Source: Channa striata (lineage: Eukaryota > Chordata > Actinopteri > Anabantiformes > Channidae). Taken from it: a stretch of DNA of 64,000 nt. Below are positions 12,412 through 25,137 of the stretch, piece after piece. The number at the start of each line of letters is the position of its first letter. Position 1 is the stretch's first letter. A model generated the notes under the pieces. It was not told the DNA's origin. It worked only from the letters and a program-made list of their open reading frames with translations, and did not search any database. The position numbers and the translations under genes were made by a program. The stretch is taken from contig CM065176.1 in assembly GCA_033026295.1 (NCBI GenBank), positions 12,131,945 through 12,195,944 of the forward strand, read 5' to 3'.

Positions 12412-15400
12412 CCTGAAGAGGCACTTTACCTGCTCCTTCAGCTCAGCCAGCTGGCCTGAGAGCTGAGCCACCAGAGTGACAGTGTTGTCCAGTTTCTCCT
12501 GCAGAGAGCGTATCTCATTCTGCTCGTTGTCTCCCTCACTGCTCACCAGAGACATGGCTCTCATTCGGGGGAACCATTCCAAGTTCTTCTCCTGGGAGGA
12601 GAGAGAGGAAGAGATGCGATGTGAGAGAAACACTGCGAAAAGTGAAAGGCCTGAAACGCTAGAATAAAGCTGACTTAGCAGGTGAGAGAGGCAGCAGCAA
12701 CAGTGTGTTGGCACAAACATCACCAAGGTGGATTTGCATAGACACGGAGGGAGCATCAAAGCGCTCGAGCCAGACTGAGGTACCGGGGACTGGAGGAAGG
12801 AGTAGAGGTGTAATTTAAATCATTCCATCACAATAGAAGCTGCTCTTCGTTTCATGCTTGACAGTGTTTTTTGGTAGCACTGCTGCTGTCTCTTGGATAC
12901 TGCTGATCACAATTATACACTAAATGAACAGCAATGGGCATTTGAATTCTCACCCACTCCATAAACACGCCACTGAGGTGATGATGAGTCACTGTCGTCT
13001 ATCAAGAATACAACTGAGATCATAGTGTTTATTTATGTGTGCGTTTGTGGGTACATGCTCGCATGCAAAATGGAGACAAAGCAAACCACGTGCAATAAAA
13101 GCCAAAAAAAAAAAAAAAACTGCAAGCAAAACCAACCTATAGCATTATGTAATGGACTTAAGTGCGTCTGTGTTGGTGCGTGTGGGTGTGTGTAGTGTCG
13201 GTGTGCATCTGCATGGATATGTACATAGCGCACAGTGAGCCAGAGTGTGTTTTACAACACGGATGCTCCTGCACATCTCTGGAAGTGAGATAGGTGTCAA
13301 AGACACAGACTGCCATCAGCTGATCTTATGTAATATTCCTCTGCCAGTTCTCCGTATAAGAATTACTTAAAAGGTGCTGAGAGTGGGATTTGACTGGCAC
13401 CACATTATGTCCAGTAGGAGGAGTGAGGTATTCTCCCAGCTTCTCTTACATAAGAATAGACTGGAGGGATAGAAAAACTGATCAGAGGGATGAGAGACTA
13501 AGGACAGAGAAGAGGACATGAGGTGAGTGCAGTCGGAGGATGTGGAGGAATGCAAAGAGTGCATGTTGTTATTTTTGCTTTAAGTAAATGAGCTGGGACA
13601 TTAAAGACAATAAATGTCTTTACATTTTATGAGATTTACAGTCCACTGAAAATCCTGAACAGGACAAACAACCAAGTTAATAAAAAAAAGATCTTGACGT
13701 CTATTTAAGATTTTCAGATCATATCATATCTTGAGGATAAGTAGTAAACAAAACCTTGATATAATTCTGAAAGTGAAGTAGGTCCAAAATTCTTCAATAT
13801 GTGAGACAAGCTGCTTTTGGCTATAAAATGCTTAGCATATTTAATCATTTACACCATACATACATTTGAATAGAAATGCGCTGGAAAACTTTCTAATTTG
13901 ATACAAAAGAAAAGCTAAAAAGCGGATTGTCACATAGTAGTTCTGTGATGTACACACCACATTTTAGACCATCTCAAACTTAGACTGCTCAGCTCCACTT
14001 ACTCATCATTCGTCTAAACGGCACTGAACATCCCAGACCTTGAATGCATCAGCTGCACTTTGCCAGGCTCAGCTGTGCTCTGGACTTAATACTGACATGC
14101 TGACATGTTCAATTCTCACATTCTCTGTGGCCGTTTATCCTGTTCAGGGTCGCAGTAGAGCTGGAGCCCATCCCAGTGATCGGGTGAGAGCCATATTACA
14201 CCCTGGACAGGTCACCAGTCAACGCCAGGGCCAACACAGACAGACACAACCATTCACAGTCACGTCCATAGCCACGGGCAATTTAGGGTTAACCAATAAA
14301 CACAAGAAGCTGGAGTACCCAGAGCCAACCCACACAAGAATGGCGAGAACATGCAAACCCCACACAACGGTCACCGTTCTTAGTGCACATCACTCCGAGC
14401 TACATGTTAACATTTACAGCACATGATTTCATTCAGCTCAAACTTCAGCTAAGGTTAGAAATTAAGAGTCAGATGGAGGAAACGTAAAAACCAACTGCAG
14501 TGATCATAACATATTTAGAGCCTCTTTACACTGACATAGCAATGCTGTTTTGAATTTTTTTTTTCCTGAAACAGACATGGATGACTCATTATACAGCATA
14601 ATCGACCAGTAAAACAACCAGGACTGGGATCACTTCATTTTGAAAAGTATTATTTATAGTCACATTGGAGTCCAGTATATATATATATAATAAAATAATT
14701 ATATAGAAGTCAAATTACAAGGCAAAAAGAATTCTTAATTTTATTATGTTATTTTTAACCATTTTTAATAATTTTTCTCTTTCTCTCTCTATCAGTGACC
14801 GCCGTGGAACCAGTTAGACTGATAATGACTGTTCAGCCACACAGTATGAATTGAGGTATTCTGTGAGAGCTTGCCTGGAAGTCTTGGGCTAATTTGGGCC
14901 TCTGGCATAAAGTCACCAATGAAATAAAATAAAGAGAAATTTCTTTTCTCACAGCTTCAAAAACAGTGAAAGCTCTGTGAGCTCAAAGACAAAACTTCAG
15001 CATTACTAAAATTGAGGACTCTCCACGCTTGTTTTGTCAAGTCATGCATGACTGATGGATTTACTAACCTCCAAGATTCAATAAGGAGAGTTAAGACACA
15101 TTATTACGGATGAATACAATATTCTCTTTGAATGTGCAGACTCTTGTTGGCTGAGGGATTTTCTGTAGATTAATGAGATGAAACTGAACCGTGATGGTCC
15201 AGAGTCTGTCTTGTTGCTATTCATTAAACTGTACAGTGGTCCACTGTGTGCTGTGCTGCACTGTCTGAATGAGTCAGGCTTTAGAGTTGCTTCACTGATC
15301 CATTTAAACACCTCAGCGAGCATGAATTTACAGACATTCGCCCGCTTCTCACCGCTGCAGTCATCATACTGCTGACGTGTTTCACCACGCACATGTGCAT

Positions 15401-15988
15401 ACTGTGCAGCTGTGCAGAGAGCTACATCAGAAACCAGAAAAGTCGGGCTGGAGTTTTGAAAAGACTGTGAGAAAGCTTCCGACCTTGCCAATGTCTGACA
15501 CCGCATTCAAATTTCCAAAATTCTTAACAAATAGATGATATTCCAGCATAACTTAGTTTTTTTTTAGTTTTTGAGATTAAAGCAAATGTAACCCCTGTGA
15601 CATTATAATCAATTTCCCCAAATATGTTCTCAAACGTGTATAAACATCTTGTTTACAACCACTTCGACAGGGTAATTCAGTAAAATGTGCGGGAATAATT
15701 AGACAGTCAACAGCAAATAGTTTTTAAGAGTCATTTGTTAATTAAAACAAATGACTCAAAACACCATGGTGTAGTTACAGTTTCTAAAATGTGAGGTTTT
15801 GCTTGCTTTTCTCATTTTCATAAACAAATGAGTTTGTGGGGGTTTTTGAAAAAAATACACACACAATGGACTGTGATACGTTAAAAGCCAGAACAGCCTC
15901 TAAAATAATTTTTTGCATTGTATGGTTGAACAGCATATCTACTTACCTGATCTCACTTAGAAAAGTTTTTTCTTATTAAAAATAAAAA

Positions 15989-16030
<42 letters not shown>

Positions 16031-18475
16031 GCTGTCTTTGTTGAGAGCTGAACTGTATCCACTGTAATATACATTATTTACTTCATACGCAGTGCTGCAC
16101 TTCGGTCAGGACTTTCAACTCAACAATGGAGTTCCAGTTGCTGAATGATGTGCAGCTCTTGTAATCAACAACCACAAAAGACACAGAACCGTGTCAAGTG
16201 ATACAGTGACACAGCACAAGCACAGTGTGTGTACCATGCAGATCTGCAGATAGTATCCCTTACAACAAGTTCTCAGAAGACTTAGAGTCACAGTCACGCG
16301 ACATCCCATAAAGCAGGAAGTGACCTTTGCCCTCACTTTACATCTCCAGTGCAGTCCGTTTCTAATCAGACACTTCTATTGCTGCTTTTCTTACTGACGT
16401 GTCATGTGTGTTGTAGAGTAAATGAAGGGTTCATGATATGATGGTGACTCTGTGTCTGTGTGTGTGTGTGTGTGTGTGCGTGTAAGAGAGAGAGGGGGGG
16501 GGGTAGTGGATCACGTGCCAGGCAGGGCTGAGCTATTAGCAGGCCACTTGAGATGGGTTATGTAACAGCGCTGTGGCTGCTGCAGTACCTGCTAGGCCTG
16601 TAGTCGCTGTCATAATTTTACACACAAACACCCGCACACTTATTCACATCCATAAGCAGAGCACACACACACACACACACACACACACGCAGTGTGTAAG
16701 ATGACACCACTCTTTTGCTTGCCACCACATCACTCTATGCTAAACAACCAGATGCCCTCATTACGAGAGTCAGGGTCTGTGTGTGCATGTGTGTTTGAGG
16801 TCCTTAGGTTTCTTCCTCTTCTTCAAAAAGGGGAGGGGGGAAGGGGGGGCAGAGCTGTAATTAGTTGAGGAGCTTCATGTTGAGTTTCCAAAACTGTAGA
16901 GCAGTAGTGAAGAAGATTAGAATCAAAATGGATCTTGAGAAGTGGGAGCCCCAAACTGCAGACTAGACATCAAGTCAGACCTTCTGCACCGTGGTGTGAA
17001 GGGGGACGGATGGAGCAGACGGCTGCAGCAGACGGCTGCAGACTTTGACCTACGCTCGAGCAACTTTGTTTGTGTTTTCAGTGATTCTAGAATATGGGCT
17101 TTTGGGCGTCTTTGGTTTCACATAGCACAAACCAAACCAAAGTTGCTAACCAGGGACAGATTTAAAATAGTCATAGTAGTTTCTTTTTTTCCCTAGCTAA
17201 ATAATTTCATAATTTTTTCTCCTGTGTAAAAATTCAAACAGGGTTTCCCTTATGAACAAGGTGTCGTTTGTTTTACCAGCGTTGACTCTTGAAAGATTTT
17301 TAAAACACAGAGGTCCTAAAAAAATAATAATGAACGTAAGACCAGTTTTCACTATGTTGTGTGTGTGTGTTGTGTGTGTGTGTGTGTGACCACTCTGCAG
17401 CATAATAAAAGGTGTTAATATAAATTCCTGACTCATCATTACCTCATCGCACTGTGATACCTTGGCCTGGCATCAGAGAACCGACCTGTTAGGAGACCTG
17501 CTGATGCATATTAATTCAATGTCTGTCACCTGTTTGTTATGCAAATTGTTCATTATAATGCAACCATTCTTATGCCCATCACGACTGAATGTTAATCACC
17601 AAATGTGCCATTGTGCTCCGAGGCTTCATTTGAATCCATTAACCTAACGGCAACACCTTTAGTTGCCCTTACATCCTTCAACTTCTTGTCTGTGTGTCAG
17701 TGCAGCAAGTTGGTGCATTGATGATAATGGACCTGGACTGGGTTTAATTACTATTTAACCACAATGTGTCCCAGCAGGTTAGGAGCTCGGCATAGTAAGG
17801 GCTACCTAAGCACAGAGAGCCATCTCTCTCTCCAGCAGTGAGGGGGAAGGAGAATAAATTGGGATGCTTGGCACAGGCCTAGAGGCTCAGTCTCATTTTT
17901 CGATTGCTCGTCTGCTGTAGAGGCTCACACTTCTCTAGCGCGCTGTGTAAGTCTGCTAACTGTGAAATGCTGCACAACTTTAAGACGCCAACACCAAGGC
18001 ATCTGTATGCTGAGTGGTACAGCTCGCCAGCAAAACATGAATTAGGATTTGGAATGGATGTGTCTTCGAGTCCATATGTTCTTGGAATAATAAACAAAAT
18101 CCTTCAGGCATGGGTATGTATCCTAAAAACTGTGCAGCGCTGTCTCAAATACGTAAATAATTGTGGTGCAGTTTACAACACAAAAAGCACAAAGTAACAC
18201 AAGCTAGTGTTTTTTGATGATGTCTGCACGTTTGAAGGTGCATGAAACTGCATCGCAAAAGGCAACATCTGACTACTTCCTGTGTGTCACTGTGTGTAAT
18301 TTGGGTCTACTGACCGCAATCATTTGCGCCACGAAACTCTCAGGGCCGGTGTACTCAGTCGGATCCTTCACCCTCACCAGAACCAGGAAGTAAAGGTAGT
18401 GCCACATGTTGTGTTCGGATTTGATGTGCTCCTCAAAGGAAACCGTCTTGTTGTCAAACTTGTCCCTTTCCAACC
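10636..18475 (-). CDS. itpr2: itpr2 exons 55-57: C-terminal linker and coiled coil
   Basis: Exons: 18315-18475, 12430-12591, 10636-10716. Exon 55 has LERDKFDNKTVSFEEHIKSE and HNMWHYLYF, the His half of the Zn-finger-like linker that ties the cytosolic C-terminus to the channel. Exon 56 encodes EKNLEWFPRMRAMSLVSSEG and a heptad-like coiled coil (IRSLQEKLDNTVTLVAQLSG) used in tetramer assembly. Exon 57 encodes only 26 residues, MTEQRKNKQRLGFLGPPQPN and HHITSH, then TGA. That ending matches the type 2 receptor pattern. Exon 56 is isolated between two long introns (5.7 and 1.7 kb). Confidence 0.91.
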
Positions 18476-21400
18476 CTGTAACACATGAGCTTTGTTTAGT
18501 GACAAATCTTCCAAATGTCTTGTTGTGTCACTTTACAGACGTTTGCACACGGTATGTGGTAAACCACATACTGTACTGTACTGTACTGTACTGTACTGTA
18601 CCCGCAGATGAAACAGGTGGTTTTCAGAATTTCTTCCTTCCTTTGTTTCTCACTTCTCAAGTCAGCAAAGGTGTCGATGATAACTCCAAAGATGAGGTTG
18701 AGAACGATGATGATGACGACAAAGAAGAACAGAAGGTCATAAACTACTCTGGCAGCAAACAGTGGCTCCTGGGGAAAGTGCCAGTTTATGTTACAGATGA
18801 GATATACAAATAATGCAGTAAGTTATATTTATTTATTTCTTAAGTAAGGCTTTCTTACCTCTTTAGAGGGTCTCCGAAGGATGTCTCCCACCCCTCCCCC
18901 ATTGCGGAGTCCCTGGTTCAAAACTGTGATTATACACATAAGCAGAGTATCGCACACTCGCTCTGTCGGATCATCTTCATCTAAAACAAGACACACAAAA
19001 ACAGAAAAAACTGTAAGAAACAGGCGACCCAAATTAAAACGTCATTGCAATAATATATGTATATAATTTATTATTAATTTAATAATAATTATTCAAATGA
19101 ATCAATTGGGTTCATTGTCAGACATAAACCATGCACCTTTGGATCAGACTTTTTATTTATTTTAATGTTATTTAACTTTGTTATTAGTTTGTCGTAACCA
19201 AATGTGTTCGGAGTTTTTACATAATAAATCTGAATTTTACTTAACTGAATTAATATTTTTAAAAACTAAAGTTTAAGTTCTAGAAAATAACTTGTCATTC
19301 AGAGAGACTGATAAAAATAAAATGGTGACCTAGAGAACTTTCATAATGAAAGCTGATAATGACATGTCCAAAAATCAAATGGTTATCTTTACCTCAAATG
19401 TGAGTACAAAACAGAAAAATGAAAAGAAATCAGTAATAAACAATACAAATACCATCCTGATAATATTAATTAACCTTAATGACAAACTAAGAAGAAATAC
19501 ATTATATTCCATATGAAATGTGAATAGACTTTATATTAGAAATGAAATGTGTGGCTTGACTTCCAAGGAGAAAGAGTTGAAGGATGTGGATGAGCGCACG
19601 TGTGTGCCCCTATAGTGCAGGTGATCCATGGAAACGCAGAAGAACAAACAGGAGTGTGAGTCACCTCCTCTGCCTCATCAAGTTTCTTTTTGTGCACACT
19701 TGTCAGTGTGTGTATGTGTGAAACTGTGAGACCCTGTGTATGTGTGTGCGTGTTCGTGTGTGTGTGTGTGTGTGTAACCTTTCAGTAACTGACTACAGCA
19801 AGAAAGGTCACATACACACCCACACTATGGTAAAACCACAAAATCTTAGAAGTTGTCCAACTATGATCCATGATTATGTTGTATCATGACTATTAAAATA
19901 AGAGAAGTTAAAAATGAAGATTTAAATAAAACAATGACTTGATGTAATGATGAAACTTACCAGGAACAGGTCTCGGTGAGACAGGGCAAGTATCGGTCAT
20001 ACATGAGCCACCAGATTCACTGTTACTGAATAAATCCCTTTTTCCTACAAAGGGAAAAAAAAGGGAGGGGAGAGACAAATTTTAGATGGAGTTGATGAAA
20101 ACCACTGAGAATTAACAAATAAAAGAAGATGATTGGTGCTGTGGAATTAAAACTCCTTCCCGCCAATTCTCATGTGCAGCAGTGAAATCAGAAAAACAGA
20201 TAGTCAGGCATTATGTAAACTGAAGCAGCAGCTGCTGGGTGGGTGATGAAGTGCTGCTGAAAAACTTAAACAAATCATTTGCGCATTGGCAAAGCCTTAG
20301 GCTGTATTTGTGTGTGATCAGTTGAGGAAGACAGGAGGGAGGAGACCTGCACTTTTGGGAAGAGTGTCACCAAAAAGGGCCTTGATTCCAGACAGACTGA
20401 AGGACAGAAGTCAGGGTGGGGAGGCAAGAGGCAGAGGAAGAGGAAAAAACAGGAGCGGAGGGGACACGGGAGGGCTCGGCTGGGTGCAGGGGTCACGGCA
20501 CCGAGGGGGGCAGCCGTGTGGACAGGAAGTTTGGCGGCTTTCGCAGAGCTCTGCTTGTGCCTCAGCTCAGCCCTCAGCAAACAGACAGACAGGAGTGAGC
20601 CCAGCTGGTTACATAACCCACCGCTGCTCTGCTGTGTCTGCTGTGCTCTATTCAGTAAAACACAGGATGGCGCGGCCACCAGGTTATGCAACAGGTGCAC
20701 ATGTGCTAGCAGGTTGTGTTCCTGACCGTCGGAGCACCGTGCTGGAGCTCATTAACACACCCACACGCTCCACAGTGTTTTCAAAACATGTGTTTTCTCA
20801 ACATGAGTATGTATATTCAATATAACCGTCCATATTCTACAGGAGCCCGTTTCAATGTAGGCAGTATACATTTCATTTAAATGTTGATTTTCCAGTTTAT
20901 AGTGAACATTTTCAGACAATTACAATTAATGGGATTCAGAATGGTAGATCAACTATCACACTGAACACACGTTATGTAAAATCTTTCATTCTGAGCTAAA
21001 GAATGTTTTTTGGGCCCAACAGAGCAGAAGAAATTGTCCAAAGTGTTAAGTGGTTTGACGTGTGTTGAGCCAACTGCCCACCCTGCCAGCTGTGTCATCT
21101 TGACTTTAGCTTGCTTGAAGTTTGAAACTCATTAACTGATAGGTTGTCAAATCTCTAAATGATTTATGAATTTAGAGAGGAAAAATAACACAACACAAAC
21201 AGAGACTTAGAAGTGCATTGTAAAAAGTGCAGGATCAGACGCGTTTTAGGTAAATTAGGATTAACAACAAAAGTAAAAATAGTAACAACCGTAAAGAACC
21301 CACAAACATCCTCATAAGTCTGTCTGGAAAAATACTTGTTTTGCAAATATTACAGAGACACTTGCTAAAATTAGCACAGTAAAAAAAACAACATGAAACT

Positions 21401-24400
21401 CTGACCTGGTGAAGACAGGCGGTCAACCTCCATGCGAAAGTCATCCTTTAGGAACAGAAAGCCAATGATAGAGAAGAAGTAGACGAGAAAGATGGCCAGA
21501 ACAGCTGTCAGAATAATGGAGCGGCCATTCCTGGTCACGCTCTTTATCACGTTGAGCAGCGTCTCTTCTCGGATCACCAGGTCAAACAGCTGCAAAGACA
21601 GAACAACATGAGGATGTCATCAGCAAACAAAAAAAAAAAAACTGTCTCTGATGGGCTTTGCCAATCAGTCAGTGTAGATCGCAGACTTTTCTTACCAGAA
21701 AGCTGTAGAAGAACTCGTGCACAAAGAGACCCAGGACACAGATGATGGCATAGCTCAAATGGTAGATGAAGAGCATGTCCATAACAACTGCTTTGTAGCC
21801 TCGAGTGAACGTTCCCTGGTTCGCCACAAAGCTTACGAGAAAGACTACCTTGTTAAACAACTAAAAAAGAAGAAAACAAGGGTTGGAAATGGAGAAAGAA
21901 AACATTTCAAGGGTCATAAATGGCAAGAAGAGGAACATTCCTGTAACACTGCTTCAAAGATGGCTTTACTTACGTTGACAGTCCCCAGTAACAACAGAGC
22001 AGGACCAAGGCCCATTGTGTAGATGGCACGTAAAATAAGGGAAACCAGGAAAAACAGGATCCCCCAGGGTTTGGGTAAAACAGGAAGTAATGTGGTGAAG
22101 AACCCCAATGCCACCCACAGGAGGATATTCCAGAAGGAAGACAAGGTGCCTGGACAGGAGAATAAAGCATCGACAAGTGCCTCACTTCACTGCTCTGAAA
22201 CTTAGAGCCATGCGTTACTCACCTGAACTATGAGCATAAGTTAGCACAAAAGTCAATACATGTCTCTCCAACAGTTCGCATCGTGAGCTAAGGTGGAGCT
22301 CAAGGATCTTTGGGAAACCGCGGTGTAATGATGATGTTTCATACAAGAGGTATCAGTAAAATACCTCATAGTAAAAACATTTATGTTTGCATTCCAGTGA
22401 GGCTAAACCATAAGCTTACTCTACTACATGCCAACATGCTAGTATACGATGATGCATATCGGGATATGTGATTCATTTAGCAGAACCTGAACACTGTCTC
22501 ACAACTCTGTGGAAGCTTTAAATGCCACGGAGTGGGAGAGAAGTGTGGACTCCCACACAGCTGTTTTCAGTAAACCTGACACATCAGACCTCAGGGGGAA
22601 GCTGGTTGGAACTATGCAGGCTTTTACATGAGGTCACTGATCTCAACATACCAATAACGATGACTAAAGTCCAAGCTGTCCCACCTCAACAGGGCAATTT
22701 TAGGCGAGCAGACGTTCACCGTCTGAGTGAAGACTCTCATCCAGCAAATGAGTTAAAATACCTACAGCGTATATGTCGGAGCAGGGGCATGAGGACCCTC
22801 AGGTGATGTATGACAATGGTTTTTAAATGCAAACACAGTCACATCAGCGAGTCCATAAAAACTATGTATTTTAAGCATTCAGACGGGTCAACCACCGGTG
22901 TCACTAAACATTACCACTGGTTTCTATTTATTTAAACAGGCAGCTACATGGAATTCAACTGTTATCAGTTGTAATTGCCAGCGTTAACACACCCAGTGCT
23001 TTTCCTAGTGTAGCACGTGAAACTGCCTCCAGTAAACTGTGATGTAAGGCTTTTATTAAACTTTTTAGCCACTGGAAACATAACTAAATGCAGGTTTGGT
23101 GCAGGAACATTTCATCGTTTTAATGGTCAATAAAACCTTTTAATTTATTGTGAATACTAAAAAATTGTTTTGGCAAAAGAATATTTATTATTGCAGCCAT
23201 TTGTTGGAATCTGTCGATTTGACTTTGCATGTATATTAAAGTTGTTTAAAGATGTTTAAATAAAGAATAGTGTTTGTTTTTTTCATCATGACAGGACATT
23301 GGAGACGACGTATTAGCCTTTAAACAACCTTATGCATATTGCAGAACATCATTAAAAAAAAAACTGTATTGAAAACATTCAGAAACTCTCACCCTCATCG
23401 CCATCATCACCAAATGGGTAGAACACAGCCACAGCGATGTTGAGCAGACAGGCCAGGTAGAACGAGATGCTCCCCCAAAGAGAAATGTGGCGGGAGAACC
23501 AGAAGAGAGCCTTGTTCTCTGACAAACAGGATGTACACAGTAAAACTCACATAAACGTCAGGCCATTCAGTTCATTGTGGACGTAACAATAACCAGACAT
23601 TCGTTAGAATCATGATCTTCCATCATCTGCTGCCACAAAGATTATTTTCCAGGCACTGGATTCAGAAATTTAAGACTTACTGCGGATCTTCTTCTGCCAC
23701 CTCATCTCATTGTAAAGGTTTTCAAACTGCTGGAAGAAGTCATTAACCTTGCTGCCCTGGTCGTCTCTCTCGGTGGTGGTGAACACACGCACCTTGGACT
23801 CCTCGGTGAGGTACTCGCAGATGTTAGGGACTGGGAACACGATCTGCTCCATAGTGCGGTCATGACGCACAATCTGGCAAATTGAAATCCTGTGAATCCT
23901 CAAGAATATACAGGAGTCTGGCAAAGTTTGTGGAGGCCGACAAAACAAATGAAGTCACACTGAGGTTTACCTCGATCTGGGCAGTGTGGTTGGCATAGTA
24001 ACCAAGGGAGTCATCCCCCTCATTGTCAGGGTCCACTCCTGACCCCAGCACTGACCCTGGTCTCAGGCTCTGTTGCAGGATCTTATTGTGTCGAGCCAGC
24101 TGGAATCCAAATACAGTATTACTCATTTGAACACAAGAAGAAGTTGTGTTTCTCAGTGGGTTTGAACATGATACTTTATCCATTCCAGACGAAACAACTA
24201 TCTACTAACCAATACTTTAAACCTTAACAAGTCTAAAATCATCCCAAGAGCAACAGGAACATGGTAACTTGACATAACAAAACAAAATGTTATTGCCTGT
24301 TCATTTACTGCAATTTGATTTAAAATGTCTTGATTCTATGCAGCCAATTATTTCACTTATTTCTGTGTGAAAAATTGTTCACCTCTCCCCGCCCCCCTTC

Positions 24401-25080
24401 AATCCCCTCTGGGAAAATATGTCATCCAAGTCCTCTGTATTAAAATTAGGCCACCTAAACCCCTGAGACAGCTGGGACAACGTGGAACTTATATTGGCAC
24501 TAGGAAAAAACCCACTTTGGATGGGATGGGTAGATAAGAAGCAGAGTAAAGCGCTTTGAGTAGAAAAGCGCTATATAAGTGCAGACCATTTACTTTTGTA
24601 ATAGTTTTGTATTTTTTTGTATTTAGGTTTACTTAATTTTGTAAACTACTCAATATATTCTGTGATATATTCTATGCTGAGTGCAGCCTTTCAGCACTTT
24701 AAATGTTGGAAATTTTTGGGATCCTTTGTACTTTTTTCTAGGTTAAGCTATGTAGTTAGCAAGTTGCACACATATTCACAAGGCTTGTTGTTTGCTTGGT
24801 CCAAAAACCAAAAGGGGAAAAAAATAAAACTTGACGACTTGAGTAACGAGTAATTGTTTGAAAAATTCTACGTAAGACTCACCCATAAAATATACCAGCT
24901 TTTCACAGACTTCAGAAATGCATTAAAAAATATTCTTCATGTGCTACAGATGGTTAAGTAGATCTCAGCTCATTAGTGTTTGTATTTGTTTGCTCTTAGA
25001 AAACAAAGGGACATTTCCACACATAAAATTTATCTCTGCAATTGCTTATTTTATCAACAAACTTTTTAAGCTACACTTAG

Positions 25081-25137
<57 letters not shown>

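Larger units (their letters stand above)
10717..12429 (-). other. itpr2: itpr2 intron 56
   Basis: GT-AG intron of 1713 bp. It holds the tRNA-derived SINE (about 11524-11790) with an internal GT microsatellite, and a 29-nt homopolymer at 12381-12409 that reads as poly(T) on the gene strand and starts 20 nt after the exon 56 donor. No other exon is seen. Confidence 0.85.

Noticed and set aside
14040..14426. 128-codon + strand open frame
   Set aside because: It reads through a dispersed teleost repeat and has no protein similarity.
18476..18500. Upstream acceptor for exon 55 (after ...AAACAAAG) that would also restore the frame
   Set aside because: It lacks a pyrimidine tract and would insert about four extra residues (SCVT plus G); the TTACAG acceptor with a shifted donor is simpler. 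Still possible if RNA shows it.
18406..18813. 135-codon + strand frame with a DDDD run
   Set aside because: It is the shadow of itpr2 exons 54-55 on the opposite strand; the acidic run mirrors the VVIII-encoding segment of the pore helix.
20310..20825. 171-codon open frame in itpr2 intron 51
   Set aside because: Long frames occur on both strands here because of GA/GC-rich composition; no domains and no homology recognised.
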